Shown: positions 1 to 8,405 of the stretch, one piece after another
How positions within the stretch are numbered: the stretch's first letter is position 1
Layout of the letters: every line of letters starts with the position of its first letter
Origin: an uncultured Duncaniella sp.
GTDB taxonomy: Bacteria > Bacteroidota > Bacteroidia > Bacteroidales > Muribaculaceae
Length of the DNA stretch: 61,229 nt
Direction of reading: 5' to 3'
Assembly (NCBI RefSeq): GCF_910578445.1
Contig: NZ_CAJTQC010000018.1
Location: forward strand, 1 to 61,229
The notes under the pieces: model-generated
Told to the model about the DNA's origin: nothing
Databases searched by the model: none
Seen by the model: only the letters and a program-made list of their open reading frames with translations
Translations under genes and position numbers: made by a program

Positions 1-18
1 AGTAACTACTTCCTATTT

Positions 19-195
19 TTATTTTTGCCCAAAACGTTTAGGACAATATTGGTTATAAATGTATTCTTTTCCTGAGATGTTTTTAATAATTCTGTCTGAA
101 TTATAGTTATATGTGGCCTCAAAATTTTCGGAAATACCATTTATAATATGAGATTTAACAATTTTATCGGCTATGGAATAGATTGTGATCTTCAT
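19..195 (-). CDS. small hypothetical protein (58 aa)
   Basis: An ATG-started reading frame of 58 codons ends in TAA near the left edge. The product begins MKITIYSIADKIV and is rich in Asn, Ile and Tyr. It has no signal peptide, membrane segment or motif I recognise. It lies just downstream of the terminator hairpin of the neighbouring lipoprotein gene, so it would need its own promoter, and I see no clear one. It could be a genuine small gene, the relic of a larger one, or chance. Low confidence. Confidence 0.3.
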   Translation of the reverse strand: MKITIYSIADKIVKSHIINGISENFEATYNYNSDRIIKNISGKEYIYNQYCPKRFGQK

Positions 196-214
196 AGACT
201 CTCATTTATTGAAA

Positions 215-262
215 ACTGGCCAGTCTGTCAGTTATGTTAATATGAATGACAGACTGGCCAGT
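215..262 (-). terminator. intrinsic terminator of the lipocalin-like lipoprotein gene
   Basis: A perfect 16-bp stem (215-230 pairing with 247-262) encloses a 16-nt loop. It starts within a few bases of the stop codon of the minus-strand lipoprotein gene. Read on the minus strand, the stem is followed by TTTT, as expected of a Rho-independent terminator. Confidence 0.75.
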
Positions 263-266
263 ATGC

Positions 267-839
267 TTATTTCTTCTCAAATTTAGATATAAATGTTTTG
301 CTTTCTGATACCATAATATTAGGACCGGATTTCCAATCTTGACAGGTATATGTATATGTGAGGGTATTTCCATCCATACTAATTGTTCCAACGGTTCTGT
401 CGAGGTCACATTGCATTATTGAAAGCTTGTTGCCGTTTAAGGAGTATATATAGCCAAATTCTTCGGCATAGCCAAATTCTAAATCTTCGTCCTCCATGTA
501 CCATCTATCATCAAGCCAATCTTTCACAGTTGGTTCTCCTGTTACATCAGGTTTAACATCATACCATCTTCCATCATAAAGGAGGAAGCACATATTTCCT
601 GAAACGAGCTTGTCGATAGAGGTAAATGACTGGTTCATAAGTTTCATACCATCACCTACTGAAAACGGACTGAATCCTGGGATTGATTCACCATCATCAT
701 AGGTCGATTCTGTACAAATCCACACACCTTCAAGGTTTGCTGTTGAGGGGTTGTCTTTGTCATCATCACTGCAAGATGTGAAAGTGATACATACAAGCGT
801 CAAAATAAAGAGGCTTGTCAAGAATTTAAAATTCTTCAT
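267..839 (-). CDS. lipocalin-like domain lipoprotein
   Basis: A 190-residue secreted lipoprotein of unknown substrate. The start at 839 puts a hydrophobic signal peptide first, ending in a lipobox with Cys at about residue 23 followed by SDDDKD, the acidic context typical of surface-exposed Bacteroidota lipoproteins. An in-frame start 30 bases upstream would spoil this signal peptide. The mature part begins with a Leu-Glu-Gly-Val-Trp segment and ends with alternating strands such as GTISMDGNTLTYTYT, the pattern of Bacteroidales lipocalin-like proteins. It is a single-gene unit closed by the hairpin at 215-262. The domain assignment is by pattern only, and the role is unknown. Confidence 0.78.
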   Translation of the reverse strand: MKNFKFLTSLFILTLVCITFTSCSDDDKDNPSTANLEGVWICTESTYDDGESIPGFSPFSVGDGMKLMNQSFTSIDKLVSGNMCFLLYDGRWYDVKPDVTGEPTVKDWLDDRWYMEDEDLEFGYAEEFGYIYSLNGNKLSIMQCDLDRTVGTISMDGNTLTYTYTCQDWKSGPNIMVSESKTFISKFEKK

Positions 840-1379
840 TGGTTTATGTTTGCTTTGAGTGCCTCTCATCCTCTGTTGGGGCGGTTAGAAATGTATGGAT
901 ATAAAAAAGGTGTGAGGAATATATCTTGTTTTATCTAAATCTCAGGTCTTGGCGTACCTTTTGCAGCAGATAAAACAATAGCCCCACACCGATAGAGCAT
1001 ATCGAAATCCTCACGGATAACTATAAGCTACCGATGCAGGTGCTATTGCAAACCTTATCTTCGCTGCAAATCAAACCGCCAAGTTCGAGATTTGAAGATA
1101 AAATTTCAATAACACCTTTCATTTAAAATGTATCGGTTAAGTCGAGGATGACTCTTCATACCAATGCTTAACCGTTGCAAAAATAAGTAATTTTATTCAA
1201 ATATTAAACCATTGGAAGATAAAAACGTCATATAAAAAAGCCCTGATACTGCCGATTTATGGAGATTAAGGCATGTCTGATAGATACTTATTTTGTAATT
1301 TTGTATCTAAAGGGCTTGATGTGAAGATATGTCAGGCTTTTATTTAAAACGTTGTTAAAAAACACATTTCTAACGGACT
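840..1379. other. 540-bp intergenic region, no gene recognised
   Basis: This gap separates two divergently transcribed genes. It contains short open frames on both strands, for example a 33-codon ATG frame on the minus strand starting near 1121 and a longer plus-strand frame without ATG around 970-1125. Neither has features I can support as a gene. The part nearest 1380 holds a candidate -7 element for the DUF4230 gene. No tRNA or insertion-sequence ends were seen. Confidence 0.4.
1296..1303 (+). promoter_or_regulatory. candidate -7 element (TAATTTTG) for the DUF4230 pair
   Basis: TAATTTTG matches the Bacteroidota -7 consensus TAnnTTTG and lies 76 bases ahead of the first DUF4230 start codon. 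No good -33 TTTG is seen at the usual spacing, so this is a weak call. Confidence 0.35.
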
Positions 1380-1970
1380 ATGTATAAAACACTCAGAATT
1401 GCCGCATGTGTGATGGTTGGTGCTCTGCTGACGGTTTCGTGCCGGAAGGAGAAGGAAATCAACGTGTTCCATGAACTTCAGGATGTACAGAAACTTGTGT
1501 TGGCCGAGATGTCGCTCAATAAGGTCGGGACTATAAGTGATGTGGGAGCGAAAGGTGTCGATGCTTTCATCAATGGAATCAAGTTCGGTGACCGCATCGC
1601 TGCTTACTCTTTCCAGACATATATCGACGCCTATATAGACCTTTCGGAACTTAAATCGAGTGATGTGGAGGTCGATGAGAAGCGTAAGTTCATCAAGCTG
1701 ACCCTTCCGGCGATACAGACTCAGTATATCGGCCGCGATCTCGGTGTGCAGGAAGAGCATTACCGAGTGACAGGGTTGCGCTCTGAAATCACCGCTCAGG
1801 AGCGCGCGATGCTCAAAGACAAGATGAGCGTCGCTCTAAAGAAAGATGTCGAGAACAACGATGAATACCGTTCGCTGCTTGTCAAGGAAGCGCAGACAAA
1901 AGCCAGAGGCTTTTTTACAATTCTTCTGAAAGAATATGGCTATGATTGTGAGATAAATTTTCGCAACTGA
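1380..1970 (+). CDS. DUF4230 domain lipoprotein
   Basis: A 196-residue protein of the DUF4230 family, whose biochemical role is unknown. It has a short signal peptide with lipobox-like TVSC (Cys 21), so it is probably a lipoprotein. The body shows the family pattern: an N-terminal segment on Leu-Val-Leu-Ala-Glu-Met, a central strand pair around DRIAAYSFQTYIDAYIDL, then a Lys-rich helical C terminus (residues about 140-190). The next gene, 55 bases downstream, is a second DUF4230 member, so the two probably form an operon and may interact. Family assignment is from the recognisable layout. Confidence 0.82.
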   Translation: MYKTLRIAACVMVGALLTVSCRKEKEINVFHELQDVQKLVLAEMSLNKVGTISDVGAKGVDAFINGIKFGDRIAAYSFQTYIDAYIDLSELKSSDVEVDEKRKFIKLTLPAIQTQYIGRDLGVQEEHYRVTGLRSEITAQERAMLKDKMSVALKKDVENNDEYRSLLVKEAQTKARGFFTILLKEYGYDCEINFRN

Positions 1971-2025
1971 CTATTAAACAGTCACTAAGTTAAATTTTAA
2001 GGTAGTTATTCAACGTATATTGATT

Positions 2026-2619
2026 ATGATTAAGAAATATATAGGCATGCATCTGTCGGGTATCATATTTCTGGCGCTTATAGTCGTTGGTGCTGGAATG
2101 TTAATCTGGCGTAGTGGCGAAGGCTCGACCAATATGACCGTGTCTGAGACAAAACTCTCAGAGATAAAGGAGATGGTCAAACTTTGTTCGCTTGAAGTCC
2201 GCGACGATGTGGCCATAAAGGATTCAATCAACGGAAAATGGATTTTTGCCAAAAACACAATCAACGGCTATATCCGCTTTGACCTCGAAAAGATTGACTA
2301 TCAGCTGAGAAATGATTCGGTGTTCATATTCCTCCCGCCCGAAGAGATAGAGGTTTATGAATCAAGTTCACCCAATTCCTATGAAGTTATTGACACGTGG
2401 GACAATACGCTCTTTGGTCTGCGCAAGATGACATCCGACGAGGAAACCGCAATAAAGGAGCGCATGGCTGATAGATATAAAGCTTCGTTCTATGAGAAAG
2501 GCTATGTCAGGCGGGCGCGTGAATCGGCTGTCAACACTCTCAGCCGTATGCTTGGAATGATGGACGGCAACATCACCGTTGTCGATCTCAAGCCCGAAGG
2601 CTACGGCTGGCACAGATAA
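2026..2619 (+). CDS. DUF4230 domain membrane-anchored protein
   Basis: The second DUF4230 protein, about 197 residues. Instead of a lipobox it has an uncleaved N-terminal membrane anchor (IIFLALIVVGAGMLIW, residues about 12-28). The core repeats the family pattern of a hydrophobic strand pair around GYIRFDLEKIDYQL and a basic helical end, followed by DGNITVVDLKPEGYGWHR. I chose the ATG at 2026; a TTG two codons earlier is less likely. It follows the lipoprotein paralogue, giving one lipid-anchored and one membrane-anchored partner. A strong bidirectional terminator follows. Function unknown. Confidence 0.8.
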   Translation: MIKKYIGMHLSGIIFLALIVVGAGMLIWRSGEGSTNMTVSETKLSEIKEMVKLCSLEVRDDVAIKDSINGKWIFAKNTINGYIRFDLEKIDYQLRNDSVFIFLPPEEIEVYESSSPNSYEVIDTWDNTLFGLRKMTSDEETAIKERMADRYKASFYEKGYVRRARESAVNTLSRMLGMMDGNITVVDLKPEGYGWHR

Positions 2620-2710
2620 TTGTCTGAGGGATAAGTATATCCTAACAGTCCGGGTGACTTTTGCCTTTGTGGAAGGTTTGACTGACAAACGGCTTTGCCG
2701 ATTGTATTGG

Positions 2711-2783
2711 AAACAAAAATAACAGACTCTCATTTTATCGGTCGAACCAAACGGCCTGAAATGAGAGTCTGTTATTTTTGTTT
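2711..2783. terminator. bidirectional terminator between convergent genes
   Basis: A perfect 25-bp inverted repeat (2711-2735 pairing with 2759-2783) flanks a 23-nt loop. Its stem has an A/T-rich base, so both strands end in a run of T. It sits between the plus-strand DUF4230 operon and the minus-strand OmpA-like gene and would serve both. Confidence 0.85.
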
Positions 2784-2824
2784 TCTATGAATTTTTGTGC
2801 CTTTACCAAGAAAGGCTGTGGTGC

Positions 2825-3682
2825 TTATTCCTGATTTGGAGCTTTGTCAATCAGGTCGAGGAACTGGTCAAGCTTCGGTGTGATGATGATTTCTGTACGA
2901 CGGTTGCGCTGACGGCCTAACTCTGTGGAATTGTCGGCGATAGGATTGTATTCGCCACGTCCGGCCGCGCTCAGGCGCGAAGGATTGATGTCGAAATCTT
3001 TTTGGAGCACCTGCACGATTGAGCTTGCACGCAGGGCGCTGAGATCCCAGTTGTTTCGGATGTTGGTGCGGTTGATGGGCACAGGGTCGGTGTTACCTTC
3101 GACGAGCACGTCATAATCGTCGTAATCCTTGATGATTTTTGCGATTTTGCCGAGGGTCTCCATCGCACGCTCATTGACCTCATAGCTGCCTGACTGGAAA
3201 AGCATATTGTCGGCGAGCGAGATATAGACGACGCCTTTAAGTACCTTCACGTTGACTTCCTGCATCTCGTTTGCGTCGAGCGAACGTGTCAGCTTGGTGG
3301 TCAGGGCGAGGTTGAGCGAGTCGGACTTGGACTTAGCCTGTACGAGTTGCTTGATGTAGCGGTTAGAGGCATTGATTTCGTCGACGAGCTTGGAGATGTT
3401 GACATTGCCCTGAGTATTCTGGCTGATACTGTTGTCAAGCGATTTCTGAAGTGCGGCATAGTTGCGTTTCAGCTCTTCATTGTTGGCTCTTGCCTGAGCG
3501 AGAAGGCTTTCGAGGCTCTTGCCGTTGGCTCGTGTTTCAGCGAGTTCAACCTGCGAGGCGTTGTAATCGCGTTTCAGAGAGTCGTGCTCTGTCTGGAGAG
3601 CCGCATACTTTTTGCTGCTGACACATCCCGAAAGCGCCAATAGCGCCACGGTTGCTGCGATTGTCAATGCACGTAGTCTCAT
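2825..3682 (-). CDS. OmpA family lipoprotein (peptidoglycan-binding)
   Basis: A 285-residue envelope protein that should tether the outer membrane to peptidoglycan. It starts with a signal peptide and lipobox LSGC (Cys 20). Residues about 25-120 form a heptad-rich coiled coil with many Leu, Lys and Glu. The C-terminal OmpA domain (about 145-275) contains VLVEGNTDPVPI, NNWDLSALRASSIV and GRGEYNPIADN followed by GRQRNRRTEI, the usual peptidoglycan-binding signature. It lies 123 bases downstream of the 683-residue membrane protein on the same strand and may be cotranscribed with it. Confidence 0.9.
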   Translation of the reverse strand: MRLRALTIAATVALLALSGCVSSKKYAALQTEHDSLKRDYNASQVELAETRANGKSLESLLAQARANNEELKRNYAALQKSLDNSISQNTQGNVNISKLVDEINASNRYIKQLVQAKSKSDSLNLALTTKLTRSLDANEMQEVNVKVLKGVVYISLADNMLFQSGSYEVNERAMETLGKIAKIIKDYDDYDVLVEGNTDPVPINRTNIRNNWDLSALRASSIVQVLQKDFDINPSRLSAAGRGEYNPIADNSTELGRQRNRRTEIIITPKLDQFLDLIDKAPNQE

Positions 3683-3805
3683 AATTCTTTTGTGTTAGTG
3701 AGTTGAATTGATTATCGGGTTATAATTGTTTTGACTCTTTCTGTTGCAATAGGTTTAATTTGGGCTTAATTCTTCCCATTGCATTGTTGGATTCGGAGTG
3801 GAGAG

Positions 3806-5857
3806 TTATCTGGAGGGACGGGGAGAGGTATTTTCTTTTTCCGACGGGCGGCGTTTTGCGAGATTGTCTGACAGTGCTTTCAGGTCAATCCGGCCATTTT
3901 TGACGGCCGAACGCATTATGCGCCGGTTGCTTCCGTCGCTATACGAGCCTTTTGCGCGCCAGATTAGATTGGCGATGAGTATGGCTTTTTCGTTGGTGGC
4001 TCTGCCTGTGACGGTATAGTAGTCATTGTTGACCACGGCATCGATATCTCCGGCCTGAATGGCAGCCATAAGACTTTTGCCCATCTCGCTTTTCATTTTA
4101 TCCACCTCCCAGACAGGATAAGTGTTGAGATAGGCCACATCTTCGCCTTCTTCCTGAGTCAGCGTGGCCGGAATGAGGCGGTTGGGGTCATCGTCCTGTC
4201 CTTCGCCTTCGACAGCTTCGGCCGCAGTCTCCTCTGCCGGGCCTGTGAACTGCGGAAGGAAGACGACAAGAGCTATGACGGCGAGTATGGCTGCAAGTCC
4301 GCCCCAGATGAACAGATTGCGGCGTGGTTTGCCGGTCTTTTTCTCCGCGGTGTCATTATCATCGTCATTCTCTTGGTCAAGAGAGCTGTTGCTATAGTCT
4401 GTATTGTCGTCAATGGCCGCAGGGCTTGTTTCCGGCTCGTCATCTTCTTCCGGAGAGATGGCTGTCGGCAATGTAGCATCGATTTTTGGACGTTCGGCCT
4501 TGGCGTCGGCCGATATGTTTTCAAACAATGGTGCTTTCGTGGCCTTCTCGCTTGCGTCCGTGTCGGATTTTGATGATTCGAAGTTGGGTGCTACGGGGCG
4601 GCTGGTGATGCGCACGTCGACGTTGTATATTTCGCTGTCATCCTGTGTGACCTGACGGTGTGCACGGAATCCGTGGAAATTGCCTGAGTGCAGACGGTTG
4701 TACTCGGGAGTGTTTTTCTCGATTGAAATCTGCTGTTCGAACACACGTCCGTCGCCGAAGTCAAGCCGGAGTGTGACGCCTTGCTCCACAGGTTGCATCA
4801 CAAGCTCAAGCTGTTCGGTGACAAGCATCTCCTCGGCCGGAGTCTTGAGCTTAAGAGGACGATAGTTGTTTGACTGGACCTCGATGTCGACCATGCTTCC
4901 GGGCTCAAGATCCTTTTCATAGAACTCTATGTAGGGTTCCATTGTGTTCACCGAGCGACCGTTGAGGGTGATGATGTAGCCGTTGAGCTGTTTTCCTTTG
5001 GCCGACAACACCTTCACCGGGATTCTGCGTTCGAAGCGTATGCCTGTCTGCGCCGGTGTGCGGATTATTATTGTCGAGCCGTCATACTTCGTGTAGGCCG
5101 AGGGTGTCCCTACGATGACATTTTCTTTATATGTGGTGAATCCTTCTTTTGCAAACGACAGTTCAAGACGGTCGCCGTCATATGCCTGATAGCTCGAAGC
5201 TGTCACACCTTCCGGGCATACGACGGAGTAGAGCTTGCGGATGGCTACGGTGAGCCGTGGCATTTTCACACCCGGTCTGAGCGAAGTTGTGGCCGACACC
5301 ACTATTATACAGCGGTATTGACTGTAGTCGGGCTGGCAGGGGAACGAAAAGATTGATTCGAGTTCCTGTTGTGAGATGTATGTCCGGTAGGCAGCCTCCG
5401 CCAGTGGCGCAGACTCGTCAGTGTCTTGATATTTCCACGCTTCAAGGCGCAGAGGCTCGGACGGTATGCCGGCTTGTGTGAGCGCATTGTCAACGGCTTC
5501 GTCCGACAGGTTTTCCTCCTCGATAAGAGCCTTCTTAAGTTGGGCAAAGGCGTTCATCAGCTGACGGCCGGTGAGCGCACAGCCGTTTTCGACGAGTATC
5601 GATATCATCATATAGCCACGTTCCGGGCTGATTGTGTTGCGTGTGATCAGCGAGAAATAATGGCCGAGGGGAGATGACTGGAGTATATAGCATTCGTTGG
5701 CGTTCAGGAAACGCTTGATGGCTGCGCCGGGTTCGACCATTGTCGAATTCCAGCACGGGTCTATATCGCTGCCGGCGGCAGGATAGGAATATATGGTTCG
5801 CGTTGCTCCCTGAATTTCGCCTCTGAGGGCGATGTGCAGGTAGGAGTAGTGAGACAT
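3806..5857 (-). CDS. large single-pass membrane protein of unknown function
   Basis: A 683-residue protein I cannot assign to a family. There is no N-terminal signal peptide, so the first 510 or so residues are probably cytoplasmic. The N-terminal quarter is globular and Tyr-rich. Residues about 225-380 contain two segments that look like PEGA-type beta modules, for example the stretch including FAKEGFTTYKENVIVG. A long acidic, Ser/Asp-rich linker (about 430-505) leads to one membrane helix (about 515-538, IWGGLAAILAVIALVVFLP), then an acidic and finally basic C-terminal domain. It precedes the OmpA-like lipoprotein on the same strand. The layout suggests a cytoplasmic sensor or scaffold coupled through one helix to the periplasm, which is inference. 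Confidence 0.75.
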   Translation of the reverse strand: MSHYSYLHIALRGEIQGATRTIYSYPAAGSDIDPCWNSTMVEPGAAIKRFLNANECYILQSSPLGHYFSLITRNTISPERGYMMISILVENGCALTGRQLMNAFAQLKKALIEEENLSDEAVDNALTQAGIPSEPLRLEAWKYQDTDESAPLAEAAYRTYISQQELESIFSFPCQPDYSQYRCIIVVSATTSLRPGVKMPRLTVAIRKLYSVVCPEGVTASSYQAYDGDRLELSFAKEGFTTYKENVIVGTPSAYTKYDGSTIIIRTPAQTGIRFERRIPVKVLSAKGKQLNGYIITLNGRSVNTMEPYIEFYEKDLEPGSMVDIEVQSNNYRPLKLKTPAEEMLVTEQLELVMQPVEQGVTLRLDFGDGRVFEQQISIEKNTPEYNRLHSGNFHGFRAHRQVTQDDSEIYNVDVRITSRPVAPNFESSKSDTDASEKATKAPLFENISADAKAERPKIDATLPTAISPEEDDEPETSPAAIDDNTDYSNSSLDQENDDDNDTAEKKTGKPRRNLFIWGGLAAILAVIALVVFLPQFTGPAEETAAEAVEGEGQDDDPNRLIPATLTQEEGEDVAYLNTYPVWEVDKMKSEMGKSLMAAIQAGDIDAVVNNDYYTVTGRATNEKAILIANLIWRAKGSYSDGSNRRIMRSAVKNGRIDLKALSDNLAKRRPSEKENTSPRPSR

Positions 5858-5888
5858 AAACGTAGATAATTGGCTGTAGATTTAATGG

Positions 5889-5896
5889 CAAAAGTA
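5889..5896 (-). promoter_or_regulatory. candidate -7 element (TACTTTTG) for the 683-aa gene
   Basis: On the minus strand the sequence reads TACTTTTG, matching TAnnTTTG. It would place the transcript start about 27 bases ahead of the ATG at 5857, a usual leader length. Confidence 0.45.
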
Positions 5897-6031
5897 CTAA
5901 AAATCTGTATCACAGCCAAACGCCCGGTCACATCTTCTGTGCTCGCGTCAGCTTTTCACCACGGCGCTTCCTCTCATTCGTAGCTCCATTCGGGGTGTAG
6001 GCGAGTGATATCGCTCCGAGTGAGGGTGGGG

Positions 6032-6664
6032 CTATTTCTTGCGGATGAGGGTGAGGCCGTCGCGGAGGGGGATGATTACGGTCTCAAGTTCAGGATGGGA
6101 GGCCACATAGGTGTTGAAGCGGTCGAGGGCGAGGGTCTGTGCGTCGTGGTTGGCTTTGGTGTCGGTCACTTTGCCGTCCCATAGCGTATTGTCGGCTATG
6201 ATGAAGCCTCCCCGGCGCAGGCGCGGGAGCACGAGGTCGAGATATTCGACATAGCGTCGTTTGTTGGCATCAATATACACCAAGTCCCATATTTCATCAA
6301 TTGTCGCTATAATCTCCTCGGCATCACCTATATGGAGAGTGATGCGGTCGCCTCCCGGAGATGTGGCGAAGAGGTCGAGCAGCTCGTCTTCCATCTCATC
6401 GTCGACTTCGATGGTGTGGAGCTGTCCGTCTTCGGCAAGACCTTCGGCCAGACAGAGGGCCGAATATCCGGTGTAAGCGCCAAGCTCCAGTACGCGGCTC
6501 GGTCTGACCATTGAGGCGAGCATGGAGAGCATGCGCCCCTGCAGGTGGCCGGAACACATGCGAGGGTAGAGGTGGCGCAGATGCGTCCGTCGGTAGAGAC
6601 GGCGCAGGTGTTCGGGCTCAGCGCTGATGTGGCTGAGGATGTAGTCGTCGAGATTATCGCACAT
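6032..6664 (-). CDS. class I SAM-dependent O-methyltransferase
   Basis: A 210-residue enzyme of the caffeoyl-CoA/catechol O-methyltransferase-like family. Motif I VLELGAYTGYS (residues 58-68) binds S-adenosylmethionine. DLVYIDANKRRY (127-138) and the Asp-Asn pair in FIIADNTLW (158-159) supply the likely divalent-metal ligands. Length is typical for the family. It overlaps the aroQ stop by 11 bases, so the two are translationally linked. The natural acceptor is unknown, and the adjacency to aroQ does not prove an aromatic substrate. Confidence 0.88.
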   Translation of the reverse strand: MCDNLDDYILSHISAEPEHLRRLYRRTHLRHLYPRMCSGHLQGRMLSMLASMVRPSRVLELGAYTGYSALCLAEGLAEDGQLHTIEVDDEMEDELLDLFATSPGGDRITLHIGDAEEIIATIDEIWDLVYIDANKRRYVEYLDLVLPRLRRGGFIIADNTLWDGKVTDTKANHDAQTLALDRFNTYVASHPELETVIIPLRDGLTLIRKK

Positions 6665-7076
6665 GGCCCATTATGAAAGCTTGAGCTGCAAGGAAATATG
6701 AGTTGAGGCCAAAGCCGGTGATAGTCCCTCGGCAGACGGGGGCTATGAGCGACGTGTGGCGGATTGCCTCGCGCGAAGCAGTGTTGGAGATGTGTACTTC
6801 AATTACAGGGGTTGTTATGCCTGAAATCGCATCGGCTATAGCGAGCGACGTGTGGGTATAGGCCCCTGCGTTTAATATAACTCCGTCGGCATCGGTGTTG
6901 TGGAGGAAATCGATGATGTCGCCTTCGTGGTTTGACTGAAGATATTCGATTTCGTCACCGTCGATCATCTCGCGGAGTTCCTGAAGATATGATTCGAATG
7001 TGCGCGAGCCGTATATTTCGGGCTCGCGTGTGCCGAGGAGGTTGAGGTTAGGACCGTTGATAATAAGTAGCTTCAC
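6654..7076 (-). CDS. aroQ: 3-dehydroquinate dehydratase, type II
   Basis: A 140-residue type II dehydroquinase, catalysing the third step of the shikimate pathway (3-dehydroquinate to 3-dehydroshikimate). It carries the family signature NGPNLNLLGTREP (8-20) with the active-site Tyr22, the SNHEG loop, NAGAYTHTSLAIADAI and EVHISN, followed by the CRGTITGFGLNSY block. All core motifs are intact and the length is standard. It is the upstream partner of the O-methyltransferase, overlapping it by 11 bases. Confidence 0.96.
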   Translation of the reverse strand: MKLLIINGPNLNLLGTREPEIYGSRTFESYLQELREMIDGDEIEYLQSNHEGDIIDFLHNTDADGVILNAGAYTHTSLAIADAISGITTPVIEVHISNTASREAIRHTSLIAPVCRGTITGFGLNSYFLAAQAFIMGHVR

Positions 7077-7119
7077 TTTTGTCGGATGTTTAAGTCTGGT
7101 TAAGTATTATATGTCTGAT

Positions 7120-7392
7120 TCAGTTTGCAATAGGCATCGGATGGAGTTCGAGAGTCCACACGGCGGCAGTCGACAGGCCCATCAGTATCAGTAATATCCA
7201 GCTGACGTATGACCGGCGCGGATAGGCGTTCCAAGCAAGCCACGCAGACAGCACCATGTAGAAAGGATAGATCCATACGAAGAGTTTCACGGCCTCGTCG
7301 CCGGCCGGAAGGTTGGCAAGTAGAAGCGGGAACGCAAAGACCGGAAGCAGGAATATGATGATGACCACTGTCATCCATAGGGGCGTTTTCAT
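7120..7392 (-). CDS. small three-helix membrane protein
   Basis: A 90-residue hydrophobic protein with three predicted membrane segments (residues about 8-26, 36-56 and 64-82) separated by short polar loops (ANLPAGDEAVK and AYPRRSYVS). I do not recognise a family. It lies 9 bases from the epimerase gene stop and 43 bases upstream of aroQ on the same strand, so it belongs to the same transcription unit. Function unknown. Confidence 0.7.
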   Translation of the reverse strand: MKTPLWMTVVIIIFLLPVFAFPLLLANLPAGDEAVKLFVWIYPFYMVLSAWLAWNAYPRRSYVSWILLILMGLSTAAVWTLELHPMPIAN

Positions 7393-7401
7393 ACGGGATG
7401 C

Positions 7402-8403
7402 TTATTTTTTATTGTTTTTCAGGTCGTCGCGATAGGCTTTTACTGTCCTTCTTATGCCTTCGGCAAGGTCTATCCGGGCCTTGAATCCGAAATCGCGTTC
7501 AGCTTCGGTGGTGTCGCAGTTCCAGTTGCGCTGGGCCATGATTTTATATTTGTCGGAGTTGAGGGTGACAGCCTGAAGTTTGGCAGCTCCATATTTTTCA
7601 GAAACCTTGCAGGCGATTTTAAGAGCCCACAGTGGAAGCCTCACCGGTATGACGAGCTTGCGTCCCAGCTCCTTGGCTACGATTTTACGGAACTCTCCTT
7701 GGGAGTAGGCCCGGGGTTCGGAGATGATGTATTTTCGGTGCACGGGGGCTTTTTCGAGCGCCTCGAAAATTGCACGCACAAGATCCTCGACATAGATAAA
7801 CGTGAGCATCTGACGGCGGAATCCGACACCGAAATCAAAATGGGCATCAATGCTCTTGATCATCATCAGGTAGTCGCGCTCATGTGGTCCATAGACACCT
7901 GTCGGGCGGAGAATAATCCATGGGAATGATGCCGGGAGGGTCTGCAGAAGGGTCTCGGCCTTGATTTTGGAAAGTCCGTAGCGGGTGTTTGGCTGTGGTA
8001 TCATCGAGCCAGTCAGAGGGGTGTAGTCCTTCTCATCACCCGGCCCGAGAGCCGAAAGCGACGACATGTAGATGAATCTTTCCGGAATCTGGCCGTTGGC
8101 GATTATCGCATCGCAGAAATTGCGCAGATAAGTGAAATTTATGTGGTTGAAATCACTGAAGTTCACACATTTTGTCGCACCGAGGTTATATATGATGTAA
8201 TCCCAGTGGTTTCCTTCAAGCTCGCTGCGGAGTTTGTCAGGGTCATCATAGTCGAGGGTTATAAACCTGAGTGCCGGATCGGTCAGATAGCGTCGCGATG
8301 TCGATTCGCGTACCGCACACCAAGTTTCATATCCGCGTGAAAGAGCTTCGCGGGCGATGAATCCTCCGATAAAACCTCCTGCTCCAACAATTAATACTTT
8401 CAT
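7402..8403 (-). CDS. NAD(P)-dependent epimerase/dehydratase (extended SDR)
   Basis: A 333-residue extended short-chain dehydrogenase. The Rossmann motif GAGGFIGGF (7-15) binds NAD(P), MSSLSALG (113-120) supplies the Ser region, and the catalytic Tyr142/Lys146 lie in YGLSK. The region IILRPTGVYGP is typical of nucleotide-sugar epimerases. The gene is separated by 2 bases from the glycosyltransferase upstream, which supports a role in making or modifying a sugar donor or lipid-linked saccharide. The substrate cannot be read from sequence. Confidence 0.88.
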   Translation of the reverse strand: MKVLIVGAGGFIGGFIAREALSRGYETWCAVRESTSRRYLTDPALRFITLDYDDPDKLRSELEGNHWDYIIYNLGATKCVNFSDFNHINFTYLRNFCDAIIANGQIPERFIYMSSLSALGPGDEKDYTPLTGSMIPQPNTRYGLSKIKAETLLQTLPASFPWIILRPTGVYGPHERDYLMMIKSIDAHFDFGVGFRRQMLTFIYVEDLVRAIFEALEKAPVHRKYIISEPRAYSQGEFRKIVAKELGRKLVIPVRLPLWALKIACKVSEKYGAAKLQAVTLNSDKYKIMAQRNWNCDTTEAERDFGFKARIDLAEGIRRTVKAYRDDLKNNKK

Positions 8404-8405
8404 CC

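Noticed and set aside
900..1140. Possible small genes or a mobile-element remnant in the first large gap
   Set aside because: No start codon with supporting context, no inverted ends and no recognised protein motif on either strand.
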